Assembly (NCBI RefSeq): GCF_030066895.1
Contig: NZ_JASJAV010000020.1
Location: forward strand, 1 to 64,000
DNA length: 64,000 bases
Source: Breoghania sp.
GTDB lineage: Bacteria > Pseudomonadota > Alphaproteobacteria > Rhizobiales > Stappiaceae
Direction: 5' to 3'
Shown: one piece after another, positions 52,442 to 62,293 of the stretch
How the letters are laid out: each line of letters opens with the position of its first letter
Position numbering within the stretch: the first letter of the stretch is position 1
Position numbers and translations under genes: made by a program
The notes under the pieces: model-generated
Told to the model about the DNA's origin: nothing
Database searches by the model: none
The model's input: only the letters and a program-made list of their open reading frames with translations

Positions 52442-52955
52442 GCCTACCCCCTCCCCGACACGCACGCCGCATCACGCCCGCGACAGCCAGCAGACATGAA
52501 ACCGACCCATTGCCGATCCCAGAACACGACGTCAACAAACGTCGAATGACAATATTAGGCTAGACAAACGCTCGCAACGCTTGACGCCACGCGAATGAAA
52601 CGCATCGATCACGATCACCCCCGATCGACAGGGTTCAAGGCCCCGCCATCAAAGGACGAACGCCGCCTGCCCCATGGGCCGACTGCTGCGCTTACAATGC
52701 CTACGCGGGGTTAGGTGTCAATAAAAATTTGACTGCAAATCTCAATTTAGAATCACTAAAAAAATATAATTACATATTTATCATATTTCCTTCATTTATA
52801 CTGCGTTTTCGCAGCCAATCAACCAACAAACAAATATTCAAAAGACAATATAAGAATTCTCGGAACTTTCGGAGCCAACACGCGTTGACAGGAAGGCTGA
52901 AAGGCAGTTTGCCTCATGCCACCATCCACTAGAATTGAGAACCGGCTCACGCAAA
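52442..52955. other. Divergent intergenic region with an A+T-rich core
   Basis: It separates the imelysin operon (minus) from the TerB-like gene (plus). Bases 52715-52870 are A+T-rich. TTTAG-N5-CTAAA at 52746-52760 is a short palindrome loosely like Irr/ICE-type iron boxes. No gene is supported. Confidence 0.4.
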
Positions 52956-53445
52956 ATGGCAGCGGACATGCTAAAGAAAATACAGAAATTCCTGCGCGAC
53001 GTGACCGTCGGCGAAGATGACAAGAAAGAATCCGACACCGACGATCAGCGTCTCTGCACCGCCGCCTTGATGGTGCATCTCATATCGGTCGACGGCGTCG
53101 TTGACGATTCCGAGCGCTCGAAACTGCGCGAGATACTGAAGACGAATTACGAGCTGGACGACAAGGCCACGTCCGAACTCATCGAAGAGACGCGCAAACG
53201 CAACATGGAGGCGGTGGATCTGTACGGTTTCACCAGCGTCCTGAAGAGCCGCCGATCTGGACGGCCGCCGCAAGGTGATGGAGATGATGTGGGAGATGGT
53301 CTTCGCCGACGGAGAAATCCACGAATTCGAGGATAACATCGTCTGGCGCGTGTCCGAACTTCTGGGCATCTCCACCTCCGACCGGCTCGCCCTGCGCCGC
53401 CGCGTGGCAAGACGCGCCAACATCACGCTCGACAGCGACGAGTGA
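52956..53445 (+). pseudogene. TerB family protein, frameshifted
   Basis: A TerB-like (tellurite-resistance/DjlA-type) helical domain protein of about 163 codons. RLCTAALMVHLISVDGVVDD and SERSKLREILKTNYELDDKA form the first repeat; after a shift near 53255 the second repeat reads VMEMMWEMVFADGEIHEFED and NIVWRVSELLGISTSDRLAL, ending ANITLDSDE. The two aspartate-rich loops (DGVVDD, DGEIHEFED) are the presumed metal sites. The ATG at 52956 or 52968 could be the start. A stand-alone TerB of this type is common in Hyphomicrobiales and does not imply tellurite resistance. Confidence 0.78.
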
Positions 53446-53760
53446 GGGTTTTCCTCGCCCGCCTGGACGAGGACAGCCGGAGGCGCCCGGGACCTCGTAA
53501 ACTTCCGAGCATTGACCTGGCGCGGGATGAACTTATCTAAGTTCGAAGCATTCTAATCGAATTCAGAGCGATTTGGCCGTCGCGGTCGACAACGTGACGA
53601 CAAGACATACGGCCATGAACCGCGACTGAAATGATACTGGAACGAAAGCCTTTGCGATGACCGCAAGGGCCGACAGGCCGGAGCCGCGATGAAGCGAAGA
53701 CTTGACCTTTGCGCGTCGTGAGTCCTAGTTGTCGGGATCCTCAAGTCTGATATCTAGGTT
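53446..53760. other. Intergenic region without recognised features
   Basis: Lies between the TerB-like and amidotransferase genes. Nothing beyond a short GC-rich tract after 53460 was noticed. Confidence 0.35.
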
Positions 53761-54510
53761 ATGCCCTTTCTGAATCCGCTCCGCGCCCGATCGTCGAAAG
53801 TCTTGATCGTCCTTCACCAGGAGAACTCCACGCCGGGGCGCGTGGGGCAATCGTTGCGACGTCGCGGCTTCAATCTCGATATCCGTCGCCCGCGTTTCGG
53901 TGACCCGCTTACCACGACGATGGCCGATCATGCAGGCGCCGTCGCCTTCGGCGGTCCGATGAGCGCCAACGACTCTGACGCCTTCGTGCGCCGCGAGATC
54001 AACTGGTTCGATGTTCCCCTTCGCGAAGCTGCCCCCTGTCTCGGCATTTGCCTGGGCGCGCAGATGCTTGCCCGCAATCTCGGCGCCGACGTGAGGGCGC
54101 ATTCCGACGGATATGCGGAGATCGGCTACTATCCGCTGACAGCAACGGATGAAGGCAAGGCCTTCATGAAGTGGCCGGAAAAGGTCTACCAATGGCACCG
54201 GGAAGGCTTTGATCTTCCGACAGGGGCTCAACTGCTGACCTCCGGCAATCCCTATCATAACCAGGCCTTCCGGGTCGGGCCCTCCGCCTTCGGCATTCAG
54301 TTCCACCCGGAACCGACGTTGGCGATGATGTATCGCTGGACCACCCACGCCGCCCCGCGCATGCAGCTTCCCGGCGCGCAGGGCCGCCGCGATCATTTTG
54401 CCGGACGTGCGATCTTCGATCAGGCCATTCAGACCTAGCTGGCCGATTTCCTCGATCTCTGGATCGGAACTACCGAAAACCCCGCCCAGCTGGCCACCGC
54501 CACCGAGTAA
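53761..54510 (+). pseudogene. Class I glutamine amidotransferase (GMP-synthase-like), late amber stop
   Basis: A stand-alone GATase1 protein of 249 codons. VLIVLHQENSTPGRVGQSLR starts the fold; GAVAFGGPMSANDSDAFVRR and CLGICLGAQMLARNLG carry the nucleophile elbow with catalytic Cys; FGIQFHPEPTLAMMYRWTTH has the catalytic His-x-Glu. At residue 226 TAG (54436-54438) interrupts AIQT-LADFLDLWIG, where relatives have Trp; the true stop is TAA at 54508-54510. All catalytic residues precede the stop, so a product lacking the last 24 residues might still work. Substrate unknown. Confidence 0.85.
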
Positions 54511-55412
54511 TCCCCCACCTTGGAGAAGGGCCCTCCGCCTCTCCTGCGCCCTCGTCTCGGCCGGACAAAGTGACGCCTCCCGGCCCCGGAGGACGTGCCT
54601 GTGTGCGACGTCGCGTCCCCCGCCATTTGCAGCCCGGTCATAGCGCCCCGAAACGGGACGGAATGATTAACATGAATCTTCCGTTACGTTTCCCGACTTA
54701 ATTTGCAATCCCAGATATAGTGGGCTTTGGGTGCATTCGCGCATATCTGGTGAGAACAGATCAAAAACATTTGCCGGTCAGTGATTCGTACATTCCCTGT
54801 TCTCGGTTCCTTCAATTCCTTTCCTGCCCCCTAGGTGAATTCCGTATCCGCCTTAGCGGAATCTTTCAGCTTGACGAGAATTGGCGCCCCGAACGACACC
54901 CCGAGACGTGGCCGGCTAAGATTCTGATCGGATTCAGCATTTTGTGACCCCTATGGCGCTCTACGCATCATCTCGTATGGAACAAGCCCTGAATGTCCCG
55001 ACGTCATCGATTCGATTTTTCTTTATTCAAGAGTCGTTCTTTTTCACGTTCCCGGCGGTTCCGAAGAACCGTTCCGACGGGCCTTTTCGAAGACACCGGA
55101 GAGGATTCCGCACCTGCTTCATCAGGACGCCTGGATATCTGCGTAAAAGAAAGCGACAAATGGCGGTCGGCTGTGCTAGATCAACGCGCCTGCAGCCGTT
55201 GTGCCGTCCCGCTCCTTCGCGCGCGCCAGCGCCTCTGCCAGAACGCACAGGGGCAAGACAAGCGGAGCGGCAAACCGAGACCCGCCTGACGGCAATACTT
55301 TGCCGGTCAGAAGTAGTGAGCCGAAAGGGCCATTGGATCCGCACCAGACGAAGCGCGCCGGACCGCGAAAGGCCGCAGCGTCGAACCAGCGACCATTAGA
55401 TTTTCAAGTTCC
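54511..55412. other. 900-base intergenic region upstream of the helicase
   Basis: No gene is supported; a plus-strand frame at 54944-55399 has biased composition and no domain. It probably holds the helicase promoter. Part (54650-54830) is less G+C-rich than the average. Confidence 0.4.
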
Positions 55413-58400
55413 ATGCTCCGTAACCTGCAAATGCCGCTCCCGCCGGCCGTACGCGCCCGGACCGTAACCGCGGTCCTGGGGCCTACCAATACCGGCAAGA
55501 CCCACCTTGCCATCGAACGCATGCTGGCGCACCCGACGGGCATGATCGGCCTGCCGCTGCGATTGCTTGCGCGCGAGGTTTACGGACGGGTCGTGGCACG
55601 TGCGAGCGAGGACTCGGTGGCGCTGATTACGGGCGAGGAAAAGATCGTCCCGAAGAACCCGCGCTTCTGGGTCTCGACCGTGGAGGCCATGCCACTCGAT
55701 ATCGAGACCGACTTCCTGGCCATCGATGAAGTCCAGCTCGCAGGCGATTTCAATCGCGGCCATGTCTTTACCGACCCCATTCTGAACCTGCGCGGCAGGC
55801 ACGAAACCCTGCTGCTGGGCGCTGCCACTATGCAGCCGATCCTGCAGAAGCTGCTGCCCGGGCTCGACGTGGTGACCCGGCCGCGCATGTCGGTGCTGAG
55901 CTATGCGGGCTCGCGCAAGATCACCCGCGTGCCGCCGCGCTCCGCCGTCGTCGCCTTCTCCGCCGACGAAGTTTACGCGATCGCCGAGCTGATCCGCCGC
56001 CAGCGCGGCGGTGCGGCCGTGGTGCTGGGCTCGCTCAGCCCGCGCACCCGCAACGCGCAGGTCGAGCTGTTCCAGTCCGGCGACGTTGATGTGCTGGTCG
56101 CCACCGATGCAATCGGCATGGGCCTCAATCTCGATGTCGACCATGTTGCCTTTGCCGCGGACCGAAAGTTCGACGGCTATCAGCATCGCAACCTCACTCC
56201 GGCGGAGATCGGACAGATCGCGGGCCGCGCCGGTCGCCACATGCGAGACGGCACCTTCGGCGTTACCAGCCGCGTCGCCACCTTCGACGACGAACTCGTC
56301 GAGCATCTGGAAACCCACCGTTTCCAACCAATCAAGATGGTGCAATGGCGCAACGCGGCGCTCGATTTCGAATCGCTGGAGGCGTTGCGCCACAGTCTGG
56401 ATCAGGTGCCTGGCGAACCGGGATTGACCCGCGCGCAGCCCGCCGTTGATCAGATTGCACTTGAGTTTCTGAGGCGGGACGGCGATATCCGCGCCCGGGC
56501 GGATCGCCACGACAGGGTTTCTCTGCTTTGGGATTGCTGTCAGGTACCCGACTATCGCAAGATCGCGCCGGCCAATCATGCCGACCTGATTTCGACGATC
56601 TTCACTTTTGTGGTCGACGAAGGGCATATCCCAGACGATTGGTTTGTCCGCCAGGTTGCTTATGCCGACCACATGGACGGAGACATCGACACGCTCGCCA
56701 ACCGGATTGCGCATATCCGGACATGGACCTTCGTCGCCAACCGGCCAGACTGGCTCGGCGACCCGACCCATTGGCAGGGTATTACACGAGACGTGGAAAA
56801 TAGGCTATCAGACGCCTTGCATGAACGCTTGACCCAGCGTTTCGTGGATCGGCGTACTAGCGTACTGATGCGACGGTTGAGAGAGAACGCAATGCTCGAA
56901 GCGGAAATCACCGCAACAGGAGATGTGCTCGTCGAGGGCCAGCACGTCGGCCACCTCCAGGGATTCCGTTTTGCACCGGACGCAGGCGTAGACGGGAACG
57001 GCAGCCAGGATGCCAAGGCCCTGCGTGCGGCCGCCGGCAAGGCCCTGACCAGCGAGATCGAGGCACGCGCCGAGCGCCTGTCCCAGGCCCCCAATACGGA
57101 TTTCGCCCTCGCCTCCGACGGCGTGATGCGCTGGAAGGGTGAGGTCGTCGCCAAGATCAATACCGGCGAAGATATCCTCAAGCCCGGCGTGTTGCTGCTT
57201 GCCGACGATGTGCTGACCGGACCGGCGCGCGGAAAGGTCCAGATCCGGCTCGACCTGTGGCTGAAGACCCATGTCGAAACGCTGCTGAAGCCGCTCTTCG
57301 ACCTGCGCGAATCGAGTGAAGTCGAGGGCATCGCCCGCGGCGTCGCCTTCCGCCTCGTGGAAGCGCTCGGCATCGTGGAGCGTCCCGAGATCGCCGAGGA
57401 CGTGCGCCAGCTCGACCAGCCGATGCGCGCGGTTCTGCGCCAGCTCGGCGTCCGCTTCGGCGCCTATCACATCTATGTCCCGGCCCTGCTCAAGCCCGCC
57501 CCGAGCCAGCTCATCGCGAAGCTCTGGGCGCTGAAGAACGGCGACCTCGACATGCCGGGCCTCGCTGAGCTGCCGCAGCTTTCCGCCTCCGGCCGCACCT
57601 CCACTCCTGTGGACCCGACCTTCGCCAAGCCACTCTACCGGGCGGTCGGCTATCGCGTGTGCGGCGAGCGTGCGGTGCGTATCGACATTTTGGAACGGCT
57701 TGCCGATCTGATCCGCCCGCTGATTTCGTGGCGCAAGAATGCTGCGGCCGAAACCCAGCCTCCTCGGCCCGAAGGGGCGATAGACGAGGGTGGCGGGTTC
57801 ACCGTTACCGTCGCCATGACCTCCCTGCTCGGCTGCTCGGGCGAGGATTTCAACTCGATCCTGAAGTCGCTCGGCTATCGCGTGGAACAGCGCGAGATCC
57901 CGAACCCGGCCTTCCAGCCCGCGGCCCCGGCCGAAGGCGACGCGGCCGCGACGAGCGAGACGCCCGAGAGTGTTCCGGCTCCGGTGGAGACGCCGGAGAC
58001 AGCGGAATCTGTCGCAGACACGTCCACGGAAGAGGCGGCCACAGAAGCCCCCGCAACCGAGGAAACCGAGACTCCGGCCGAAAGTGCTGCCGATGCCGAA
58101 CCCGCGCAGGAAGCGGAAGCTGCGCAGAAGCCGGAAGAGGAAACCCCGGCCACGATCACGATCGAGATCTGGCGTCCGGGACGCGGCGATCGCCGTCGTC
58201 ACGGCGGACGTCCGCATCGCGGTCGCGGCAATGAAGAAACCCAGCAGTCTCAGGATCGCGGCAACCGGCGTGGCGGCGAAAACAAGCGCCACGTCAAGGG
58301 CGGCGGCCAGAGCCAGGGCACCGGTGGTCACGGCAAGAGCGGCGGACAGGGCAAGCCTGGCGGACAGGGACGCGGCAACAATGGCGGCAAGGACGGCAAC

Positions 58401-58511
58401 CGTTCGCCTGGCCGAGAGGATCGCAAGCCGCGGCGGATTGATCCCGATTCGCCCTTTGCCGCGCTGGCAGCCCTGAAGGCCAGCATGGAAAAGCCCAAGG
58501 ACGGCAAATAA
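55413..58511 (+). CDS. Suv3-like DExH RNA helicase
   Basis: The 1032-residue helicase resembles mitochondrial Suv3. Walker A is VLGPTNTGKTHLAIERML near residue 22, the DExH-like motif is FLAIDEVQLAGDF near residue 104, and motif VI is IGQIAGRAGRHMRDGTFG near residue 272, with ATDAIGMGLNLDVDHVAFAA between. The Suv3 C-terminal fold follows. From about residue 783 the protein becomes low complexity: an Ala/Glu/Pro-rich acidic stretch, then a Gly/Arg/Lys/Gln-rich RNA-binding-like tail. Relatives are often misannotated as disulfide oxidoreductases. It is intact and begins the conserved helicase-S4-fdxA-carD-rpoH2 order. Function in bacteria is unproven; RNA decay or ribosome-related roles are plausible. 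Confidence 0.9.
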   Translation: MLRNLQMPLPPAVRARTVTAVLGPTNTGKTHLAIERMLAHPTGMIGLPLRLLAREVYGRVVARASEDSVALITGEEKIVPKNPRFWVSTVEAMPLDIETDFLAIDEVQLAGDFNRGHVFTDPILNLRGRHETLLLGAATMQPILQKLLPGLDVVTRPRMSVLSYAGSRKITRVPPRSAVVAFSADEVYAIAELIRRQRGGAAVVLGSLSPRTRNAQVELFQSGDVDVLVATDAIGMGLNLDVDHVAFAADRKFDGYQHRNLTPAEIGQIAGRAGRHMRDGTFGVTSRVATFDDELVEHLETHRFQPIKMVQWRNAALDFESLEALRHSLDQVPGEPGLTRAQPAVDQIALEFLRRDGDIRARADRHDRVSLLWDCCQVPDYRKIAPANHADLISTIFTFVVDEGHIPDDWFVRQVAYADHMDGDIDTLANRIAHIRTWTFVANRPDWLGDPTHWQGITRDVENRLSDALHERLTQRFVDRRTSVLMRRLRENAMLEAEITATGDVLVEGQHVGHLQGFRFAPDAGVDGNGSQDAKALRAAAGKALTSEIEARAERLSQAPNTDFALASDGVMRWKGEVVAKINTGEDILKPGVLLLADDVLTGPARGKVQIRLDLWLKTHVETLLKPLFDLRESSEVEGIARGVAFRLVEALGIVERPEIAEDVRQLDQPMRAVLRQLGVRFGAYHIYVPALLKPAPSQLIAKLWALKNGDLDMPGLAELPQLSASGRTSTPVDPTFAKPLYRAVGYRVCGERAVRIDILERLADLIRPLISWRKNAAAETQPPRPEGAIDEGGGFTVTVAMTSLLGCSGEDFNSILKSLGYRVEQREIPNPAFQPAAPAEGDAAATSETPESVPAPVETPETAESVADTSTEEAATEAPATEETETPAESAADAEPAQEAEAAQKPEEETPATITIEIWRPGRGDRRRHGGRPHRGRGNEETQQSQDRGNRRGGENKRHVKGGGQSQGTGGHGKSGGQGKPGGQGRGNNGGKDGNRSPGREDRKPRRIDPDSPFAALAALKASMEKPKDGK

Positions 58512-58543
58512 GCCGCGCAAAAACAGGACAAGCGGGAAACGCG

Positions 58544-58945
58544 ATGCCGGGCGCCGTGGAACAGGATCGGCTGCGCATCGACAAGTGGCTGTGGTACGCG
58601 CGCGTGACAAAGTCGCGCTCGCTTGCCCAGAAGCTTGCCACCTCCGGTCATGTCCGCGTCAACAAGGAACGCGTGACGGGCGCCTCCCAGCAGGTGCGCG
58701 TCGACGACGTCCTGACGGTTGCACTGGAACGGCGTGTTCTCGTCCTGCGCATCCAGGCGCTTGGCAACCGCCGCGGGCCGGCGAGCGAGGCCCGGCTTCT
58801 CTACGAGGACCTGAGCCCTCCTCCCCCGCCGCCTGCCGAGCGCCCCTCCCCAGTGGCCGTGCGCGATGCGGGCAGCGGCCGACCGACCAAACGCGAACGT
58901 CGCCAGATGCAAAGTTTCTTTGCGGAAGACGAGGGCCAAGACTGA
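58544..58945 (+). CDS. S4-domain RNA-binding protein, Hsp15 (HslR) type
   Basis: A 133-residue protein with an N-terminal S4 fold: LRIDKWLWYARVTKSRSLAQ, KLATSGHVRVNKERVTGASQ, VRVDDVLTVALERRVLVLRI. A proline-rich linker (PPPPPPAERPSP) precedes the basic GRPTKRERRQMQSFFAEDEG tail. Hsp15 relatives recycle stalled 50S subunits carrying nascent chains. It follows the helicase by 32 bases, so the two are probably cotranscribed. Confidence 0.92.
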   Translation: MPGAVEQDRLRIDKWLWYARVTKSRSLAQKLATSGHVRVNKERVTGASQQVRVDDVLTVALERRVLVLRIQALGNRRGPASEARLLYEDLSPPPPPPAERPSPVAVRDAGSGRPTKRERRQMQSFFAEDEGQD

Positions 58946-59172
58946 CCCGCACGTCCCTTCCGCCGGAAGCTTGCAGGTTGATCTTGGTCGCCAAAACGGC
59001 TACGAGCGGCTTCGAGACCGGACCGGCCTCGGTATCCCGCCGCCATTCCCGCGCAGTGCTGGAGAAGGAAACTCTCCGGAAACGGCGGAGGTGAGCAAAT
59101 TCTTTCTGGAGGAAATCGGTATTTTTGCCGAAACATGCGGGCGAGACACCGCCCGCCGAGGAGAGAGACGCG

Positions 59173-59511
59173 ATGACCTACATCGTCACCGACAATTGCA
59201 TCAAGTGCAAGTACACCGATTGCGTCGAAGTTTGCCCTGTCGACTGCTTCTACGAAGGCGAGAACATGCTCGTCATCCATCCTGACGAGTGCATCGATTG
59301 CGGTGTTTGCGAGCCGGAATGCCCGGCCGAGGCCATCAAGCCGGATACCGAACCGGGAATGGAGAAGTGGCTGACGGTCAACGCGGAGTACGCGGAGAAA
59401 TGGCCAAATCTGACGGTGAAGCGGGACGCGCTCGAAGAGGCTGAAAAGTTCGACGGAGACGCCGGAAAGTACGAAAAATACTTTTCCGCAGAGCCCGGCG
59501 CAGGCGATTGA
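59173..59511 (+). CDS. fdxA: 7Fe ferredoxin (3Fe-4S/4Fe-4S)
   Basis: A 112-residue ferredoxin. [20 protein letters not shown] supplies the first cluster ligands and [20 protein letters not shown] the second. The C-terminal extension [20 protein letters not shown] is typical of alphaproteobacterial FdxA. Start at the ATG at 59173, with GAGGAGAGAGACGCG upstream; the frame is open to 59125. It is a one-electron carrier whose partners are unknown. It occupies the conserved position between the S4 protein and carD. Confidence 0.95.
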   Translation: MTYIVTDNCIKCKYTDCVEVCPVDCFYEGENMLVIHPDECIDCGVCEPECPAEAIKPDTEPGMEKWLTVNAEYAEKWPNLTVKRDALEEAEKFDGDAGKYEKYFSAEPGAGD

Positions 59512-59654
59512 TTTCGCGACTGCAAGACGGGAAAAGGCGCGAAAACCACTGAATTCTCGCGCGAAAGACAATATTCTACGGCAATCGGCGTCGCTGACAC
59601 AGTGGCACTGTGCCGCAGTTATCGGGCGTCGTTAACGATTTTGGGCCCAATCCT

Positions 59655-59736
59655 TTGTAATTTTCCAGATTTGTGCTATATATAGGGCCTAGTCGCCTCG
59701 CCCTCGGATCATGTTCCTCCTAGCGGAGGTTTTTTT
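59655..59736 (+). ncRNA. Possible short transcript or attenuator upstream of carD
   Basis: TTGTAA (59655-59660) and TATATA (59679-59684, spacing 18) form a plausible promoter. CCTCC-TAGC-GGAGG followed by seven T (59716-59736) is a classical terminator. The implied transcript is only about 45 bases, so it may be a small RNA or a terminated leader of carD. Confidence 0.4.
59716..59736 (+). terminator. Rho-independent terminator between fdxA and carD
   Basis: CCTCC-TAGC-GGAGG is followed by TTTTTTT. Located 205 bases after fdxA and 290 bases before carD. Confidence 0.75.
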
Positions 59737-59949
59737 GTGGTCTTAATCCGATCCAGGTCGGACTGTTTTCTTGGTCCCTCGTATCATGTTCGGCGGGCCC
59801 TTGCCAAGCGGCCGCGCCAAAAGAGCACATAGTCATAAGAACTCATCTGGGAACGAGACGAATTTGATCACCCCACGGCAGAGAGTGCGCGACCATCCGG
59901 GCACCCTACCTGGCTTCAACGCCATGTGTCTATCCGTAGAAATTGATAC

Positions 59950-59985
59950 CCTCGAAGAGGCGCGTCGGGATGCGCCTCTTCGAGG
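59950..59985 (+). other. Strong 14-bp hairpin in the carD leader
   Basis: CCTCGAAGAGGCGC (59950-59963) and its exact complement (59972-59985) enclose GTCGGGAT. There is no T-tract. It ends 39 bases before the carD start, so it is likely in the 5' untranslated region. Confidence 0.6.
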
Positions 59986-60024
59986 CCGTCTCTGCGCAGG
60001 AGTATAGCAGGAGTATAAAAGCGT

Positions 60025-60630
60025 ATGGCAACCCCCGCGAAAAAAACCGCGCAGCGTCAGGGATTCAAGACCAGCGAATTTATTGTGTATCCGTCGCACG
60101 GCGTCGGACAGATTACTGCCATCGAAGAACAGGAAGTCGCCGGCATCAAGCTGGAATTGCTCGTCATCAACTTCGAGAAGGACAAGATGACCCTGCGCGT
60201 ACCGGTTGCCAAGATCGCATCGGTCGGCATGCGCAAGCTGGCAGACGCCACCACCGTCAAGAAGGCGCTGGAGACGGTTCGCGGCCGTGCACGCGTGAAG
60301 CGCACCATGTGGAGCCGTCGCGCGCAGGAATACGAAGCCAAGATCAATTCCGGCGACCTGATTTCGATCGCGGAAGTCGTGCGCGATCTCTATCGCTCCG
60401 ACACCCAGCCGGAACAGTCCTACTCCGAGCGTCAGCTCTACGAAGCCGCCCTGGACCGCATGGCGCGTGAAATCCAGTCCGTCAACCGGTCCTCGGAGAC
60501 CGAGGCGATCCGTCAGATCGAGCAGAACCTCGCCAAGGCGCCCAAGCGCGGCGGCAAGGCCGACGAAGCCACCAAAAACGAAGCTTCGGCGGAAGACGGC
60601 GACGACGTGGAACAGGAAGAAGCGGCCTGA
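60025..60630 (+). CDS. carD: CarD/CdnL-type transcription factor
   Basis: A 201-residue CarD-family protein. The N-terminal RNA-polymerase-interaction domain starts FIVYPSHGVGQITAIEEQEV with LVINFEKDKMTLRVPVAKIA; the helical DNA-binding domain has RARVKRTMWSRRAQEYEAKI and YRSDTQPEQSYSERQLYEAA. A long acidic/alanine C-terminal tail (EASAEDGDDVEQEEAA) is usual. CdnL stabilises open complexes at rRNA and other growth-related promoters. It is intact, with its own leader hairpin and terminator. Confidence 0.95.
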   Translation: MATPAKKTAQRQGFKTSEFIVYPSHGVGQITAIEEQEVAGIKLELLVINFEKDKMTLRVPVAKIASVGMRKLADATTVKKALETVRGRARVKRTMWSRRAQEYEAKINSGDLISIAEVVRDLYRSDTQPEQSYSERQLYEAALDRMAREIQSVNRSSETEAIRQIEQNLAKAPKRGGKADEATKNEASAEDGDDVEQEEAA

Positions 60631-60706
60631 GAACGACGCGCAACCATCGCGCGTAACGTCTCAAGCGGCTGACTGCCGGATTTCCGGCAAAACGCAAAGA
60701 CACAGA

Positions 60707-60734
60707 ACGGCGGAGACACCCGACTCCGCCGTTT
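60707..60734 (+). terminator. Terminator of carD
   Basis: ACGGCGGAG-ACACCCGA-CTCCGCCGT, a 9-bp stem, followed by TTT, 77 bases after carD. A smaller stem TGCCGG-ATTT-CCGGCA lies just before at 60674-60689. Confidence 0.65.
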
Positions 60735-61315
60735 CGCGATGTCGAGCCGCCCGATAAGTTTTTTCCTTAACCCCAGGCGTTATCGGTAACGACGTCCCCT
60801 TGTATCGCGTATCGCGCGATTTTTGTCGTAACCTTGACGGTGATGAAGCTCGATAATGCTGGAGACACCGGGAAGCCGGCGGCAACCTGCGGTATGACGG
60901 CCCGGGTTTTGTTTGCGATGTCGTCTGTATCGCTTTGCAACTGCCGCTGACCCGCACGGGAGGATATCGTGTGATTGAACAAGTCCGATCGAACCGGGTA
61001 TGCGAGATACGGCGCTGAATTGAAGCGCCAACCCCGGTTGTATCGATCACAACGCATTTCGATCGTGTCGAAAATTATCGACCGCGATCGAAACCTTTCC
61101 CCCTCTCGGGAGTTTATGTACCGAGTCATTCCGGAACGACACGCATGGGTGCGCGTCGCCTCCGGCTCCGCGATCGCGGTTTCGGACCATCCGGCCCGGC
61201 CGTCCTGTAAGAATCATGACGCACTGCCCCCAGTGACGGGGTTCGTCGCGACAAGGGCTTTCGGGCCCGATGCACGGCGAGTTTTGGAGCAAGTCAGGAC
61301 CAATGGAGAACTGGG
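60735..61315. other. Intergenic region upstream of rpoH2
   Basis: No gene is supported. It should contain the promoter of the sigma factor gene. Frames on both strands here are short, overlapping and family-less. Confidence 0.4.
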
Positions 61316-62190
61316 ATGCAACATCCAGTTAGTCCTCGGCGACGATTCGTACGCGCAGCAATGGCCGCGCCCTACCTTACGCGCGAGGAAGAACACGAAC
61401 TCGCCCTGCGCTGGCGTGACAGCCAGGATACGGACGCTCTAGACCGCCTGACGACCGCCCATATGCGCCTCGTCATCGCGCTTGCGGCAAAATTCCGACA
61501 TTTCGGCCTTTCCATGAGCGATCTCATCCAGGAAGGCCATCGGTCTTCTGGAAGCGGCCGCACGCTTCGATCCGGAGCGGGAGGTTCGCTTCTCCACCTA
61601 TGCAAGCTGGTGGATCCGCGCCTCGGTGCAGGATTTCATCCTGCGCAACTGGTCGATCGTTCGCGGCGGCACGTCTTCCACGCAGAAGGCACTGTTTTTC
61701 AATCTGCGCCGTCTGCGCGCAAAACTTGCCGTCGGATCGCAAGCCAAGACCGGGCAGGCGCTCTACGATGAGATTGCACAGGCCATGGGTGTCGATTCCA
61801 AGGACGTCGGACGTCGCCTTGATGGATTCCCGCCTGTCCGCCCCCGAGACTTCCCTCAACGTTCCGGTTCTGGAGGACAACGGATCCGGCAGCGATCGAC
61901 AGGATTTCCTCGTCAGCGACGAGCCGCTGCAGGATGAAGTGGTCGGCGGCAACATCGACGAGGAACGCCGCCGCGCCTGGCTGACCGAAGCTCTCGACGT
62001 TCTCAGCGAACGCGAAGTGAAGATCGTGCGCGAACGCCGCCTTTCCGAAGACGGCGCCACGCTGGAATCGCTGGGCGAAAAGCTCGGCATTTCAAAGGAA
62101 CGCGTACGCCAGATCGAAGTCCGTGCCCTGGAAAAGCTGCGGAATGCACTTGTTTCCGATCACCCGGGAATTGTCGGCACCGCCGCCTGA
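61316..62190 (+). pseudogene. rpoH2: RpoH-type sigma factor (RpoH2-like), frameshifted twice
   Basis: A sigma-32-family factor of about 290 codons. RRFVRAAMAAPYLTREEEHE and RLVIALAAKFRHFGLSMSDL with IQEG are region 2; after a shift near 61545 comes RFDPEREVRFSTYASWWIRA and RNWSIVRGGTSSTQKALFFN (regions 2.4-3.0). A second shift near 61815 leads to MDSRLSAPETSLNVPVLEDN and the region 4 helix-turn-helix LGEKLGISKERVRQIEVRAL. The opening RRFVRAAM resembles RpoH2 rather than RpoH1 of this order; the exact start (ATG 61316) is uncertain. In relatives RpoH2 serves singlet-oxygen or oxidative stress. If the shifts are real, the sigma factor is inactive. Confidence 0.83.
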
Positions 62191-62217
62191 GTAAGACCTG
62201 ACAGCACGAATAACTAA

Positions 62218-62258
62218 GCCCGCGTTCGGGTTTGACAGATCGAACGCAGGCTTTTTTT
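62218..62258 (+). terminator. Terminator after rpoH2
   Basis: GCCCGCGTTCG, a 12-base loop, then CGAACGCAGGC and TTTTTTT. The stem is 11 bp with one mismatch, 28 bases after the stop, between converging genes. Confidence 0.85.
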
Positions 62259-62293
62259 GTTCAAAAAACGACGTTTTGCGGCCCACCCGCTGC

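Noticed and set aside
52956..53445. Tellurite-resistance operon.
   Set aside because: Only a lone TerB-like domain is present; no terC, terD or other ter genes are nearby.
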